Source: Neopestalotiopsis rosae
Lineage: Eukaryota; Ascomycota; Sordariomycetes; Amphisphaeriales; Sporocadaceae
Assembly: GCA_023078685.1 (NCBI GenBank)
Contig: JALGAS010000002.1
Span: 2,604,001-2,668,000 of the forward strand
Direction: 5' to 3'
DNA: 64,000 nucleotides
Position numbers and translations under genes: made by a program. Below, piece after piece: positions 1 to 11,744 of this stretch (within the stretch, counting starts at the first letter, position 1; each line of letters begins with the position of its first letter). The notes under the pieces were generated by a model, which was not told the origin of the DNA, did not search any database, and saw nothing but the letters and a program-made list of their open reading frames with translations.

Positions 1-1027
1 ATTTCTTCTGGGATGGCAGGATCTATTCGAGAACCTCACTGTATCACCGGCCTACAACTGGATTATCTGGGCAACAATGGTTCGACTGTTATTGGCCAGT
101 GGCTTGAGTATGATGAGACTCTTGCACTCGAGCCAAGCGAAGAAGTGACAGAAATTGTCACGTGGCACTCTGTCATCAACCCATTGAATCGGATTGGAAG
201 AGTTGGCCTCACCCTGGGTCTTGAGATTACTACATCCAAAGGAAAGAGAGTGGGCAGACAGCCGAAGCGAGACCTTCTGAATGACGCCGTGTGCGTTAGA
301 TACAGGGCAAACTCGTATGAGACTCTTGATAGCATCATCTGGCTATGTCATCATCGTTTTGATGAGGTCAAGGTGTCGTATACACCAAGATCTGGAGAGC
401 AGGATCAACCGTTGATCTTCGATATTGCGCTTCCTGAAGCGCCTGACGGCGTGGCAGAGAAGATATTCATCAAGGGTGAAACTCGAGCTGGAAAATCTGA
501 TCCAGTGGTAGCAATCGAGGCTACTTTCAAGTCCATGAGCGACGAACCATCTAGTCTCGGTTTCGTACACCAGTCTGGAAACGTCCAAATTCTCGGGACT
601 CGTGGAGAGAGACCTGTGATCCAAAGTCTGAAGTCAGACGAGCGACTGATACGTATAGACATCCAGCATATTGATAAGGCCATTCTCAATATTGCTGTAG
701 GTCACTACCCACATGCTTTATGAAGTTCACAACTGACAATGTGGATCACAGTTTCTGACAAGCAGACACCGCGAACTCAGAATGCTGCATGGAGATCAGT
801 GGGACAGAAGTAAGCATCTCAAGTTTAGTCATCATGCACGCTTGATTGAATCAGAGGCACATGGAGACTTCGGCCCGAGGAGCAGGGTCTTCGAAGTTCC
901 AGCCGCAGCAGGAGAGTTTGTTGGCCTGTGGACAGTTCCAGCAGAAAGGTCTGGAACGTTGTCGTACTTGATGGGGCCCATATGGAAAAGCCAACCTGCA
1001 TATCATGGCAGCCCGAGCAATACTTGA
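1..1027 (+). CDS. Hypothetical protein, 5'-truncated, two exons
   Basis: The frame is open from base 1, so the gene starts outside the window or at the ATG at 13. I predict a 55-nt intron at 697-751: GTAGGT donor, CTGAC branch point at about 733, ACAG acceptor, phase 0. It removes the stop that would otherwise end the frame at 721-723. The exons are therefore 1-696 and 752-1027, giving 319 residues in the window. The N-terminal half is beta-rich with no hydrophobic segment. After the intron the motif FEVPAAAGEFVGLWTVP is followed by GPIW, a pattern that loosely recalls jacalin-like or F-box-associated beta-prism repeats of fungal proteins. I do not recognise the family and assign no function. 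The splice model is inference from the motifs and the preserved frame. Confidence 0.55.
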
Positions 1028-2170
1028 GGCTTGTCGGGAATGGAACGCACGAATTGGCGTGGGCATCAAGTTTATAGCCGCAACATCGAATACACGGAGA
1101 CTCAAGGCTCACCTAGCAACGTTGGAAGCAGTACATATGTAATAACAAAGAGATTGCCACTGAGACGAACGATTGGGCTCAAACAAAGCCGAGTACCAAG
1201 CCTTGGCATCACGTCATTTTCATTGCATAAAAGGAGATACTTGAAATAAATTTGTGCCATTCCCATGGAAGAAACACCCATCGCACGCCATGTCAATTTT
1301 TAACCGCTACTACCCGCTACAGGCTAGAACGACGGCAAGATGAACATTGCCCACTTCATCTGCGGAATATTTCTCTTCAATGCCAGTTTATGAGGAACAG
1401 CGACGCGCTGGCGCTAAAGGTTGCTGCCGTGCTCATCCATATAGTAGCATGTCGGACCCCAGTCCTACGTGTTCCTCCACCACGCCTTACTGTCCGCAGA
1501 TTGAGCATTTTGGAGGCTGTGGATGCTGCTCGGATGTGGAAACGTGTGGTATTCGAAGAGAAATCAGTCCCTGACTGGGAAAGATTCATGAGCGATGCAA
1601 AAAATCGAGTCGATCGAAGCGATGTCGGTGGGGTTGGTGAAGAAGTCCTGAGTGGTGAGGCTCGCTGGCTTCGAGTGGAGGACATGGGAATGTCGAGATA
1701 GACCAATTTTATTACGGCGAAATAAGAAAAAAAACAAGGGTTAAAGAACAAAACAGAAAAACAAGGCAGGTCTAGAAACTGTTTCCGAGCTACAAGCTGG
1801 TCGAGGTACGAGAGAACACTCGTACAGTATGACTTGGACTCACCACAGCATGTGTTTCTTTTGGAGGACAATATCTCAGATCAAACTATTTTATTCGTTC
1901 ATCTCATCTGCTCAAAGGCAGGAACTATCTACTATTTCTTTTTGGGGTGACATTTAAAAAACAAGCGGGTGTACTAGGCAGCCAGACGATCCGAACTGCT
2001 TTCCAATCTGCTTGTAAAAGTCCTTTTTCAGCTGACATTTTCTGTTCTCATCTTCCTCTTTACTTCATCTCCACCACATCAAAAGCATTGATGCTGTGAA
2101 AACAGTACCAATCCTCGTAACAACCTCCTGATTCACCAAAATGAATCATGACGAAAAAGTTGGAACGATC
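1028..2170. other. Spacer with a doubtful small ORF
   Basis: This 1.1-kb stretch lies between the ends of two converging genes. The + strand carries a 103-codon ORF from the ATG at 1390 to 1701. Its second half looks protein-like (charged and helical, with a VPDWERFMSDAKN motif), while its first half does not. A 164-codon ORF runs antisense at 1377-1871. Neither resembles a known family, and no splice structure is convincing. An A-rich tract lies at 1727-1760. Confidence 0.4.
1390..1701 (+). CDS. Possible small protein, doubtful
   Basis: This is an uninterrupted frame of 103 codons. The C-terminal 60 residues are rich in Arg, Glu, Asp and Val with few low-complexity artefacts. The N-terminal part is a hydrophobic stretch followed by a Pro-rich stretch. 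No homologous family is recognised and there is no intron. It could be a terminal exon, a decayed gene or chance; the low confidence reflects this. Confidence 0.18.
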   Translation: MRNSDALALKVAAVLIHIVACRTPVLRVPPPRLTVRRLSILEAVDAARMWKRVVFEEKSVPDWERFMSDAKNRVDRSDVGGVGEEVLSGEARWLRVEDMGMSR

Positions 2171-5100
2171 TTACTCATCATCACTACTGGCGCCAATGTA
2201 GTCCTGGAGAAAGAGCTGCATTCCCTCATCATCCTGTGCAGGATCGACATTCTCGACGCTGGCCGGTGCCGAGGCGTTGCTGGTACCCTGAGTGCTAGCG
2301 GCCTCGGTCTTGTCGTCCTCTCCACAGTAACTGTCGAGAACATTGGTCTCGTAGTAATTGCCCTCCTTGGCAGCAGCAGTATTGGCAGTAGGGAGAGACG
2401 ACTGCTGAGGGGAATCTTCGGCAGCACCACGGTGCTGCTGGGCTGTCTGAGCTGTAGTATTCAGAGCCGGAGGAGCAGTGCCGTTTGCAATAGTCGTCTG
2501 GTCAATATCCTGATCCTGATCTCGGGTGGTGGCGACGCCGCTGCTGACAACACCAACGGCGGCCGAGTGCTGCATCATCGGACCCGGGGACTGCAGATAA
2601 TCGTGAAGGCCACCAGGACAGGTGCAAAAAGCAGCGTGGGGGCAGGTTGGGGACTTTTGCTGTGCGAGCAACATGCACTCGTCACAGACGCAGGTGCGGT
2701 CGTGCAGTTTGGCAGCGTGACGCTTCTTAATCTTCTGGTGCACCTCGTTGTAAGCTTGCACAGCAGCGCGGACTACATCTGTCTCGTCGGGGAAGTGTCG
2801 CTGCGAAGCGGGATCGACCTTTTTCCATTGAGCAACGGCATTGCGAATACCGTTGGATTTCCACCACAGTGCCATTCTCTCATGAGGCTCTAGGGTATCG
2901 GGACGAGGGCCCTGGGGGCGCGAGACGGTGTCGAGGAGATACTGGTCGTATACTTTGTTCATCATCTTGGTGACGCCATCACCATCATCGTCGCCTACGG
3001 CGCGCTGAGTCTGCGAGTCGGTGCGGTTGGGCGCCGACTCGGGCTTTGGGTGAGGATCGGTGGTGCCGTGCAGAATGGCAGCATGATGTCCCTGCGGAAT
3101 ATCGGAATGGGCCACTTGCTCTCGCTGAGTGTCGTCCTCATCCTCGAACGGACCAAAGATCGACTGCTTTGGTCGAACACTGAGATCGGCCATGTACCGG
3201 CTGGGGCCGGCATATGGGGTCGTCTGTGGCAGAAATCGGTCTGCCACACGTGGAGGTTGCTGCTCCTGGGCCTCATGATTAACGTAGCCGCCATCCCGGC
3301 AGCCGAGATGGCCATAGTCAATGTCCCCACCGACGTAACCCTCATCGCCATCGGAGTCTTCGCTGTATAAATGAGCACGAGCACGAGGGATGACTTCGTG
3401 TTCGTTGTCGGACATCTCAATGCCCTCATCGACGTGCACCCAACGAGTAGGGTCAACTTGAACTTGGACGGCGTCGTTTGAGTCCATGTTTTGCGTATCA
3501 TCCTGTAACTGAGACTGAGACCGAAGCGGCTCTGACTCAGGCTCAGGCGGAGCGTTGAAGTTCTCTAGGTCAGAAGCTGTCGGTTTGTGAAATTCAAAAG
3601 GCTGTTCTGGGTCAAACAGTTCCTTGTAGACACCCTCAATGTTGGACTTGCCCACCTGGTTGCACGTCTCCTTGATGTCCTTCTCAAGCTCCCAGATTGT
3701 AAAATCATGGTGGTCCTTGAGATCTTGCTGCCATTTCAGGACCTCCATGGAGCGGCCATACTGGTAGTCAACATCTCTGACCTGCTGCTCGACATGGCCA
3801 AGGACTCGCTCCTTGATGGTCTGGCGCTTGGCTGAATCCTCTGACTTGGTCTTGTCGGCGAGCTTGTCGGCCTTTTGGCGCTGCTCTTCCTCCTGCTGGA
3901 GACGGCGGTGTAGAGCTGCCTCGGCCTCCTCGCGCTTGATCTTCAGATTCCAAGCTGCGTACGTGGCGAGCTCCTTCTCCTCCTTTAAGGCAGCAATGCG
4001 ATCCTCGAGCTTCCGATTGCTGTAGGATAGTACATCAATCGTTTGCTCTGCCCGAGCAATGAGACCGCGCTTTGTCTCCAGCACGCCTTGAACTGCTGCG
4101 ACCTCGCTCTGGAGTGAATACACATGTTAGTACGTTGCTAGTTCGCCAATGAGGGGCGAAATCATGAAGAGTGTGGGAAATGGGAAAGAGTTTGACTCAC
4201 CTCATTGTAGCCTCTCACAGACCGCTCTGTGACCACGCTTGCAGCCCAGTCTGAGACGACACCTGAGGTCTCAGGAACTAGACCCCGCCTGAGACGCTTC
4301 AATTTATGGCCGGCGCTTGAATCCATGCGCTCATATGCATCGATAAAGAGAGGATTGAACTTGGATACGCGATCGGCATCGATTCCGGGGGAGGTCCACA
4401 GCATCGGCGTGATCTCTGCGAGATCGTAGATTGGCGTCATCGGTCCTCCGTCCTCCTGGCATTTTTGCAGGATCAGTCGCTTTGGACGGCGCGGCTCACG
4501 GGGCAGTGAGGGTGGCACATCCGTCAGAATGGGCGACTGGGGGCGTGTGCGTCCATGAGGCTCGGAATTATTCTCGTGCTGGGAGATGTTTGCGTTAGTT
4601 CTCTTGCAGAGGAAGTCATGAATGGTTCGTCTTGATTGATGAAATGTCACTTACGACAACTTCTGAGGCTGAATTGGCGGGGCCGCCAAACCAGCGCTTG
4701 CTTCCAGTTGCAAGCTTGAGGAAATCGCCAGGTGTGATTTTTCCGCTGGTGAGACTAACAGGAGCATCGGTGGCAAGATTGGGATTAGATCTGGGGAAGA
4801 CCACATCGAAACGCTCAGAAACGGGTCGGCGAATGTCAAAGATCTTGATAGTCTTGGCAATCAAGGGAGACAAGGATGATCCAAAAATGTTGGGAGCGGG
4901 ACGCTCGGCGTGTGCAGTGGGAGGAAATGTCAGTAAATCTTGGGTCTGATTGTCGACTCTGAAGATTCAAAGTTGATAATTAGTCACACAGTCCCAAGCA
5001 GATAAACTCGTTCTTGGTTGTGGGGTGGGGAGGTTTCTTACCTGTGAGACTCGTCATTCTTGTCAGCTTCATCGAGCTGAGACTTGTGCTGTTGGGACTC

Positions 5101-5393
5101 TCGAGCTCCATTCTGCAGGAGATTAGTGAAAGTGTGGCCAGCTTCAGCGCCAGCAACTGGTCCACGCATGATACGGAGGGTGTTGGAAATCTCCTGCGGC
5201 ATCTCAGACTGATTCTGAGAATCTGTTGCGCTCGAGCCTGCAACAGAGACGAAGTCAGTTAGTCGCGATGATGTTCTTCGACAAGAGTAAAGACTGCTCA
5301 AAACTTACCAGACAGGTTGGTGATGACCTGACGAGCATAACCTGTCAGCTTCGAAACACCCGAGTGTTTCTTGCCGTCCTTGGAGTCGTCCAT
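2171..5393 (-). CDS. Orphan coiled-coil protein with a Cys cluster, 966 aa
   Basis: Five exons join without frame breaks: 5393-5309, 5237-5042, 4958-4655, 4578-4201 and 4108-2171. All introns have GT-AG ends (GTAAG or GTGAGT donors). The start is the ATG at 5393. Residues 1-95 are polar. Residues 96-320 are conserved-looking and hold several short hydrophobic patches. Residues 322-470 form a long Glu/Lys/Gln-rich coiled coil. Residues 480-700 are acidic and disordered. A Cys cluster at residues 794, 796, 799, 810, 816 and 818 (C-x-C-x2-C-x10-C-x5-C-x-C) follows a basic helix and may bind zinc. The tail is Thr/Ala/Gln-rich and ends in a short acidic segment. There is no signal peptide or membrane span. 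I do not recognise the family. A nuclear or cytoskeletal scaffold is a guess from composition only. Confidence 0.82.
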
Positions 5394-6466
5394 GACGGGT
5401 GATGGCTTTGATCCGTGGATCAGCAGTGTTCACGCAACCAAAATAGGCTTTGCAAAAATGTGTAGAAGATGAAAGAGGCAGTTGCTTCAAAAAGGAAACC
5501 GAATTGCCACAAGAAGGATGGAAATGGAACCGCTCTCCAAGAAGGTGGGCAATGAAGGAGTGGAAAGTTGAAGGTGAAAGTTGGAAAGGTGGGAGGTGGA
5601 AGGAATCGTGAGGTGGAGGAGTGTTTGGGTGGTGGGATAAAATCAAAGCTGCCCAGCCTCTCTTGCCTTGAAAATTTCGCTGGGCAAGCTTCCGCAGGAT
5701 TCCGTAGATTGTTGCCATGAGGAACTAATTCTACGGAGCTAGGAAGGAACCTGACGACGAGGTTAAATATTTCTTCGAGGTCGTCGGCTGAGGCATCGTG
5801 AGGCCGTCACGATGCCTCACCCGAAGGCGTATATCGTCGACTATAGGGTGGGCGAATCTTGACATTGGCGGGACCGACGATGAGAAGACATTCACGGCAT
5901 GTCGTGCTGGCTAACACTCAAAGCAGTGCATAAATCAACAATACGCATACAGCTCTTGATCGTCTGCCTGACACATACCTGCTGATTGAGATATCCAACA
6001 GCAACAATGCAACACGTCTGGCACGACTTCTCGAGAAACTGTCATCATGAGACTGACCACGTGCGATCGGGCTTACCACGAACGCGGGAGGGGTTTAGCT
6101 TGCTGAGTCGTCCAGTCAAGATTCAGACAAAAGGTAATTCACTGGCATCGGATCAAATCACAGAGTCCAATCTGATGAATCAGTCATTTGAAGCTTAGAC
6201 GAAAAGCGAATCGCTAGCATCAGACGGAATTATATAGATATCTGATCACCGTGATAACTGAGCAGACGAATATAATAACAGGGAATGACTTATATCGAGC
6301 ATAACATAAATAAACAAGAGAATCACAGTAGCAATTTATGGAGAATGTTGAAGTGCGCGTGTGGAATCGATAGGCTTGATTCATCTAAAATGTATTGTGG
6401 TCTGGAAGCTCAACAGATCAAAGCCTGTTGAGGTGTACCTGGAGAATTCGCATTTCATAAAGAACA
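5394..6466. other. Spacer: upstream of the coiled-coil orphan, downstream of RFC1
   Basis: About 1.07 kb. The first 300 bases upstream of the ATG at 5393 are purine/pyrimidine-biased and fit a promoter and leader for the minus-strand gene. The rest is AT-leaning, with short unsupported ORFs (for example 5986-6198). It probably includes the RFC1 3' untranslated region near 6360-6466. I see no RNA gene or repeat here. Confidence 0.5.
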
Positions 6467-9400
6467 TTATTTCTTGGCCTTGCCCTTGGCAGGCGCTTTT
6501 GCGCGACCCTTTGCCTTTGGCTTCTCTTCATCTGCGTCCTCATCGCCATCTGCGGCCTTTGCTTTCTTGGCAGGCTTCTTGGCCTTCGCCTTGGGCTGCT
6601 TGATATACTTGTCGCCCTTGATGTCATCTTCATCCTCCTCAACGGCATCCGCAGCTTCGAGGACGTCGCCTTCGTCCTCCTCTTCAATCGCCTCCTCCAG
6701 ATCGGGCACGTCTTTGGCTGCCTTCTTGGGGGCAGCACCAACATTGCTAGCCTTCATGAAGGGAATTGGGTGTGCTTTCTGATTGTAACTAAAGGGAGTT
6801 AGTCTACACACATCTTGATAACAAAATCAGAGAAATACTCACAGTCTAGTAAAAGTCGATTTGGTCTGTGTCTCGATGGAAACAAGCTCTTCGTCCATGT
6901 ATCCGACTCCCAACTCCTTGATGGAGTCGAAGTCCTCGCGAGTCAAGAAGTAGCTGTCCATGAGATCGATGACTTCGTCCACTGAATCCTTGCCTTCAGC
7001 AGCCAGCCGCTTGACGGTTTGCGACCAAAGCAATGGCAGATATTGTTGGCGAACCTCATTGGCATCACCTGAAGACCGTAATCGCATGTGCGAGTGGATT
7101 TCACGGACATATCTTCCAAGCTTTCCATACTTGCTGTTGTTGCCAAGCCATGAAGTGAAGTTAGAACCCATCAACTGTCCTGCCACGAAACTTGACGGTC
7201 GGACTGTGCTGAAGACAGCATGCGTGGGCATCAAGCTCCAGTGCTGCTGTGGGCCATGGATCATGCGATCTACCAGATCACCGTCACTGATGCTATCAGC
7301 GGCCTGTGATGCAAGCTCCAATGCCTTGAGATTCTGCTCTCGTTTGTTGTACCCTTGACCATTCAGCACCGCGGGTTTTGTACGAAGATAGTTCTCTTGG
7401 ATCATGAGATAGCTGAATTCGTGGTCGTTGAAATAGAGTTCGATCTTGTCATTGAGGGTAGCTTTGCTGGCAGGAGAGAACAGTCCGCCTCCAAGCATCT
7501 TTTGGCAAATATCCCACGGCTTCAACACAATCGATTTTTCCCAGGCTTTGGACATGTTTTTGCTCTGGTCATAGTCCATCGAAGTTTGATCCAGCTTGAT
7601 CGTTGAGAGCATATTGATTGTTTGTCTGATGTCCCTGTTGCTGCCTTCAATAAGTGCTTCCAGGACTTGAGGCGTCAGCTTCAAGCCTTCTCTGTGACAA
7701 ACAGTCATCATGCGCGACCGGATCTGGTCAATAGTCGGTCTTTGGAACTTGACGTCGAAGGCAACAAAGTCGAATGGTTTCATCTTGGGCAGTTTGCGCT
7801 CGTTGCAGATGAGGATAAGGGGGACCTCGGTCTTCTTGGCGAATTTGGCCAAGGCACCGACACCACCGCGGTCACCTCCAGACATACCATCGACCTCATC
7901 CATGATCAAGACAATCTTCTTCTTTGCAAGATCCACCTTCTTGCCGTCTCCGGCAAAGTACCCGTTCAGAGATGTGTTGTTCATCACCTCGCCGAGGCCA
8001 TTTTCAACCATCTTCTTGCTACGAGTGTCACTGGCATTTTGCTCCAGTACATCGTAGCCCTCGAGCTTGGCAGCAAGATGGGCAGCAGTCGTTTTGCCAA
8101 TACCAGGGGGTCCAGACAAGATAACAGCACGGTAACCACCCATTCCGTCCGCACCTCTCTTCTGAAAGTCGTATCTGCGGGATTTGGCCCAATTCTTCAG
8201 CCAATTTTGAATCTTTTCTACCGCAGCCTTGTTGCCACAGATGTGGTTTGCTTGAGTAGGCGCATACTTGACTGTCCATAATTGAGCAGCAGGTGGTGTA
8301 GCAGCAGGGGCCGTGCCAGTGGCGCCTCGAGCAGCGGCAAGTTTCCGTGCCTTTTCAGCCTCAACTTTTCGAGCTTTCTCTTCCTTCTCCATCTCAATTG
8401 CCTGCTGTTTGATCTTCTCTTCTTCGGCCTTGCGCTTTTCTCGGAGTTTTTCGGCACCCTTGCCAGTTCCGCCTCCAGCAGGAAGCCGCCGAATAAGCTC
8501 AAAGAGGCCATTCTCATCAATGGTCTTGATGCCGTGAGATTGAATCTTGGCCAGCTTGCTTGGACCTGCGTCCTCGCCTAATACGACATAACTAGTCTTA
8601 CTGCTCGGAGCTCCCGTAATCTTTCCACCATATCGCTTTACCAATGCCTGGGCCTCTTCGCGGGCAATTGTTTGGAGCTGCCCAGTAAAGACGAAAGTGA
8701 GGCCCGTAAGGCAATCCTCCTCGCCCTCTGGCAATTCGGCAACAGGATTGGGAGCCGGTCCAGCATTGCCACCACCGGGCTTGGCGTCTCTCCAATTGAA
8801 CTTTGGAGCATTCGGGTCCTTGGCTGGAGGTGTCGGAGGTCTGACGGTAGGTATATCATCCAGAATGGCTTGGATGGCTGCATCCTCGGGTTCATCAGCC
8901 TTTTTGGATTTTGCAGGCGCTCTGGGTTTCTTGGCTGCCGGCTTCTTCTTGGAGACTGGTTCATCTTCCTCGTCGTCTTCAGATTCAGCTTCTGGTGTTT
9001 TCCTCTTCTTGCTGGCAGGTGTCGCCTTGGCTTTTGTAGGCTTTGAAACGACGGGTTCGTCATCCTCATCCTCATCAACTACAACAGGCTTCTTGCCTCT
9101 TGAAGCAATACGCTTTGGCTTTGGTAGGATTTCGTCTTCGCTCTCTTCTTCAACATAGTCGTCGTTCTTTCTCTTGTTTCGCCCCTTGGCATCTGCTGCA
9201 AATATGTCGTCGTCTCCCTCGTCATCATCCATGAATGCGTCTTCGTCGTCATCGAGGTCGTACTTCTTGTTTGCGGCAGATGAGCGCTTGTTTGTCGTCG
9301 CCCTTCCGTTCCTTGCCGTTACTGGTTCTTCCTTCACAGGCGCTTCGGACTTTTTCGACGTTCTTGGGCTCGCACGAACCTCCGCTTTGGGAGCAGGCTT

Positions 9401-9799
9401 TGGTTTGGATTCGGAAGCAGCCGCAGGCTTGGCCTTGGATTTGGAAAAGTACTCGCTAGTAGTGATTGCTGTTCCTTCGTCCGCCTTCTCACTACTACGG
9501 AGTTAGACCTTTGTTCTTCTGGAAATGTTCAATATGACTTACGCTGCCTTCTTCCTCGGGCTTGACCGGGTTGCAGGCTTCTTGGGCCTGAAACATTAGT
9601 TAGTTGGCTATTCATTTGATTGATCTAGAAACAGAGCCTACTTTGTTTCTATAACCTCGTCGTCGCTATCATCCTCAACGACCTTGCGTGCCTTGCTGCG
9701 ACGTTTTGTGGAATCGTCCTCTGTCTTCTTTGGAGTTGGCTTGGGAGCAGCTGGGGGGCCGCCTCCCTTGGGGCCAAAGAAAGAGCGGATATCTGGCAT
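6467..9799 (-). CDS. RFC1: Replication factor C large subunit, RFC1
   Basis: This is the large subunit of the RFC clamp loader, which loads PCNA at primer-template junctions. Four exons (9799-9642, 9587-9543, 9494-6843, 6788-6467) give 1058 aa, the usual size for fungal RFC1. The start is the ATG at 9799, giving MPDIRSFFG; an ATG 16 codons upstream (9847) is less likely. Order of parts: an N-terminal PCNA-interaction-like SFFG motif; Lys/Glu-rich linkers; a BRCT domain at about 330-405 (TGLTFVFTGQ, then YGGKITG); an AAA+ module with Walker A GPPGIGKT at about 529-536 and Walker B LIMDEVDG at about 598-604; the RFC1 C-terminal domain; and a Lys-rich tail. Exon 4 restores the conserved HPIPFMKA segment after TRLYNQ. 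Intron 2 ends in a tandem TAGTAG acceptor, so one residue may be optional. The gene diverges from uL16m. Confidence 0.96.
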
Positions 9800-10278
9800 T
9801 TTGCTGGCAAAAAGAGAGCTGTATTTCGAAAATAGAAGCTCAATCAATCAATGGAGGATTCAAAGACAAGACGAGGCAGTCTTGGTATGTGCCTTGCCAC
9901 AAGATTGCCGCAGAACAAACCGCAATCGTAAAAGAATGAGGTCGGACCCAGCAAGCTCCAATACTCAAAGAAAGACGCGATGACGCGCTTGAGACTTAAG
10001 TGGTTTCCCAGACTATGGGCCAGTGCACGCGTCGTAGCTCCAGAATTTAGGCAGTCGAGCACCAGGCAGTTGTACCCAAGTACCTACCTCTTGGAGCTTG
10101 AGACCCACATGTGCACCTCGAGAAGGTACGCCGGTACATGTGCTTTTTCGGACCAGGGTGCCTGTTAGTTGAGCCGCTAAATCCTGGCGACAGCTTCAAT
10201 TGTCGAAATTTCGAGCTCTGGAGGAAGAGACAGTCTAGAAAGGGACACCTCTGCTAGGCTCGACACAATTCACCCACA
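9800..10278. promoter_or_regulatory. Divergent RFC1 / uL16m promoter region with MCB-like boxes
   Basis: This 479-bp interval separates two genes transcribed away from each other. It holds one perfect ACGCGT (10027-10032) and two ACGCG cores (9975-9979 and 9983-9987), about 175-235 bp upstream of the RFC1 ATG. In yeasts such MluI cell-cycle boxes bind MBF and drive G1/S genes, including RFC subunits. That the same holds here is inference. A direct GTACC-type repeat region lies near 10075-10135. Confidence 0.45.
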
Positions 10279-11145
10279 ATGGCCTCCAAGACCTCAATGA
10301 GCCTCACCGGGGCTTTCAGAGGTCTCACGATCTCCGCCACGAGGCCCTCGCTCGGCCCCTGTCTGGCAGCCGCGTCCAGGCAGAGCGCATCCCCAATCTT
10401 CAGCAATGTCCGGCCCTTCTCCGCGACGACCGCAAAGGCCAACTGGCTGGAGCCCCGGCTGGAGCGCAAGAAGAAGATGATGAAGGGACGACCCAGAGTA
10501 CCGACCGGCGGCTCGACAAAGGGAACGACAGTTGTATGGGGCGACTACGGCCTGCGCATGACCGACCACCACCGACGTATCAGTGCACAGCAATTGAAGA
10601 TTGCAGAGGACACGATCAAGGCCCGTCTGCGTGGAGTCAAGTACAGACTTTACAAGAGAGTCAATTGCGACGTGGGCGTGTTTGTCAGCGGTAACGAGGT
10701 GGGTTTTGAATGGCGTAGATTACTACTGTCCGCGACGCGTCGCTGAATGATATACTACAGATGCGTATGGGTAAAGGAAAGGGTTCCTTTGACCACTGGG
10801 CTACCAGAGTTGCCATCAACCAGATCGTTCTGGAATTGAAGGGCCTTGTGCACGAACAGGTTGTTCGCGATGCATTCCGTCTGGCTGGAAACAAGCTACC
10901 TGGTAAGTAATGGCGTTTTTCGATGTCTCCAAGCCGTCTTGATCGCTAATAACCTCCTTCTAGGCCAGTGGGAGTTTGTGAAGAAGGGAGAGCCGCCTGT
11001 CGTGGGAATCACTAAGCTGGTGGATGGAGTCACATTGGAGGAACTGAAGAGACCAAGGAGGAAGGTTGATGCAAGTGAACTGCATCCCGTCCCTTCTCCA
11101 AGCACAACGCTTGAAGCGGAGAAGCCCATGGACTCTACGCCATAA
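10279..11145 (+). CDS. MRPL16: Mitochondrial large-subunit ribosomal protein uL16m
   Basis: Component of the mitochondrial 54S large ribosomal subunit. Exons 10279-10698, 10761-10902 and 10964-11145 give 247 aa, with GT-AG introns of 62 and 61 nt that preserve phase. The first 55 residues are rich in Ser, Arg and Ala with no acidic residues and form a mitochondrial targeting sequence. The uL16 core follows: KKMMKGRPRVPTGGSTKGT, the YGLR and RRISAQQ segments, the GKGKGSFDHWATRVA signature that begins exon 2, and VVRDAFRLAGNKLPG running into QWEFVKKG of exon 3. The C-terminal 45 residues are a Pro/Ser/Glu-rich extension. Its neighbour RFC1 diverges from it. Confidence 0.95.
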
Positions 11146-11744
11146 ATGATTAATCACCGAGGTGTAATATGTCCTGTATATCTAGTGCTCTTGTATGGAT
11201 CAAAGCGCTTCCGTGTAAAATACAATTGTTATGACAAACTGGCCGCTTTGTGTCGCTCCGTGTCGTCCCATCTTGATCATGCAATTTCGACTTGGGTTGC
11301 AGGCGTCAAGACATCAAGCAGTATTGTCTACACCTTTCGGAACCTTTTGTCGCCGTCTCGATCGAACTTTCTCAAATCAAATCTGCTGTTTGCAACTATG
11401 GTAGGTACACGGCCAAATTCAGGGAAAGCACGACTCGACACTTCCTGAAGTGGCCCAGGCTTATGCATGGAACTTGAACCTGGACTACCCTTCTTTTGGC
11501 AAAGAAACTGTCTCCGAGACTCATCCTATCCATCTATCTACACACAAATGCGGTAATTCTCGTCGTCATCGCGCCATTTCTGTCCATCGTGGTCTACAAT
11601 GCTGGAAGGGTTGACAGAGCGTTTCCTCACTGACGACTACCGAAAATATTGACAGTAGCTGATCTTCCCACAGCGCTGCGCCCAGTCTCAATACTGAGAG
11701 ACACGATCCATATGCAGAAATTAGGTACCTCCACGACATAGAAT
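11146..11744. other. Spacer upstream of the acidic orphan
   Basis: A 600-bp stretch containing the uL16m 3' region and then a probable promoter for the gene starting at 11745. The small ORFs at 11146-11477 lack any protein-like pattern. I see no RNA gene or repeat. Confidence 0.45.

Noticed and set aside
2141..2893. 250-codon + strand ORF
   Set aside because: It is antisense to the Ala/Thr/Gln-rich tail of the coiled-coil orphan.
5305..5718. 137-codon minus-strand ORF over the start of the coiled-coil gene
   Set aside because: It is His/Ser/Phe-rich, ends inside exon 1 of the real gene and has no joined downstream frame.
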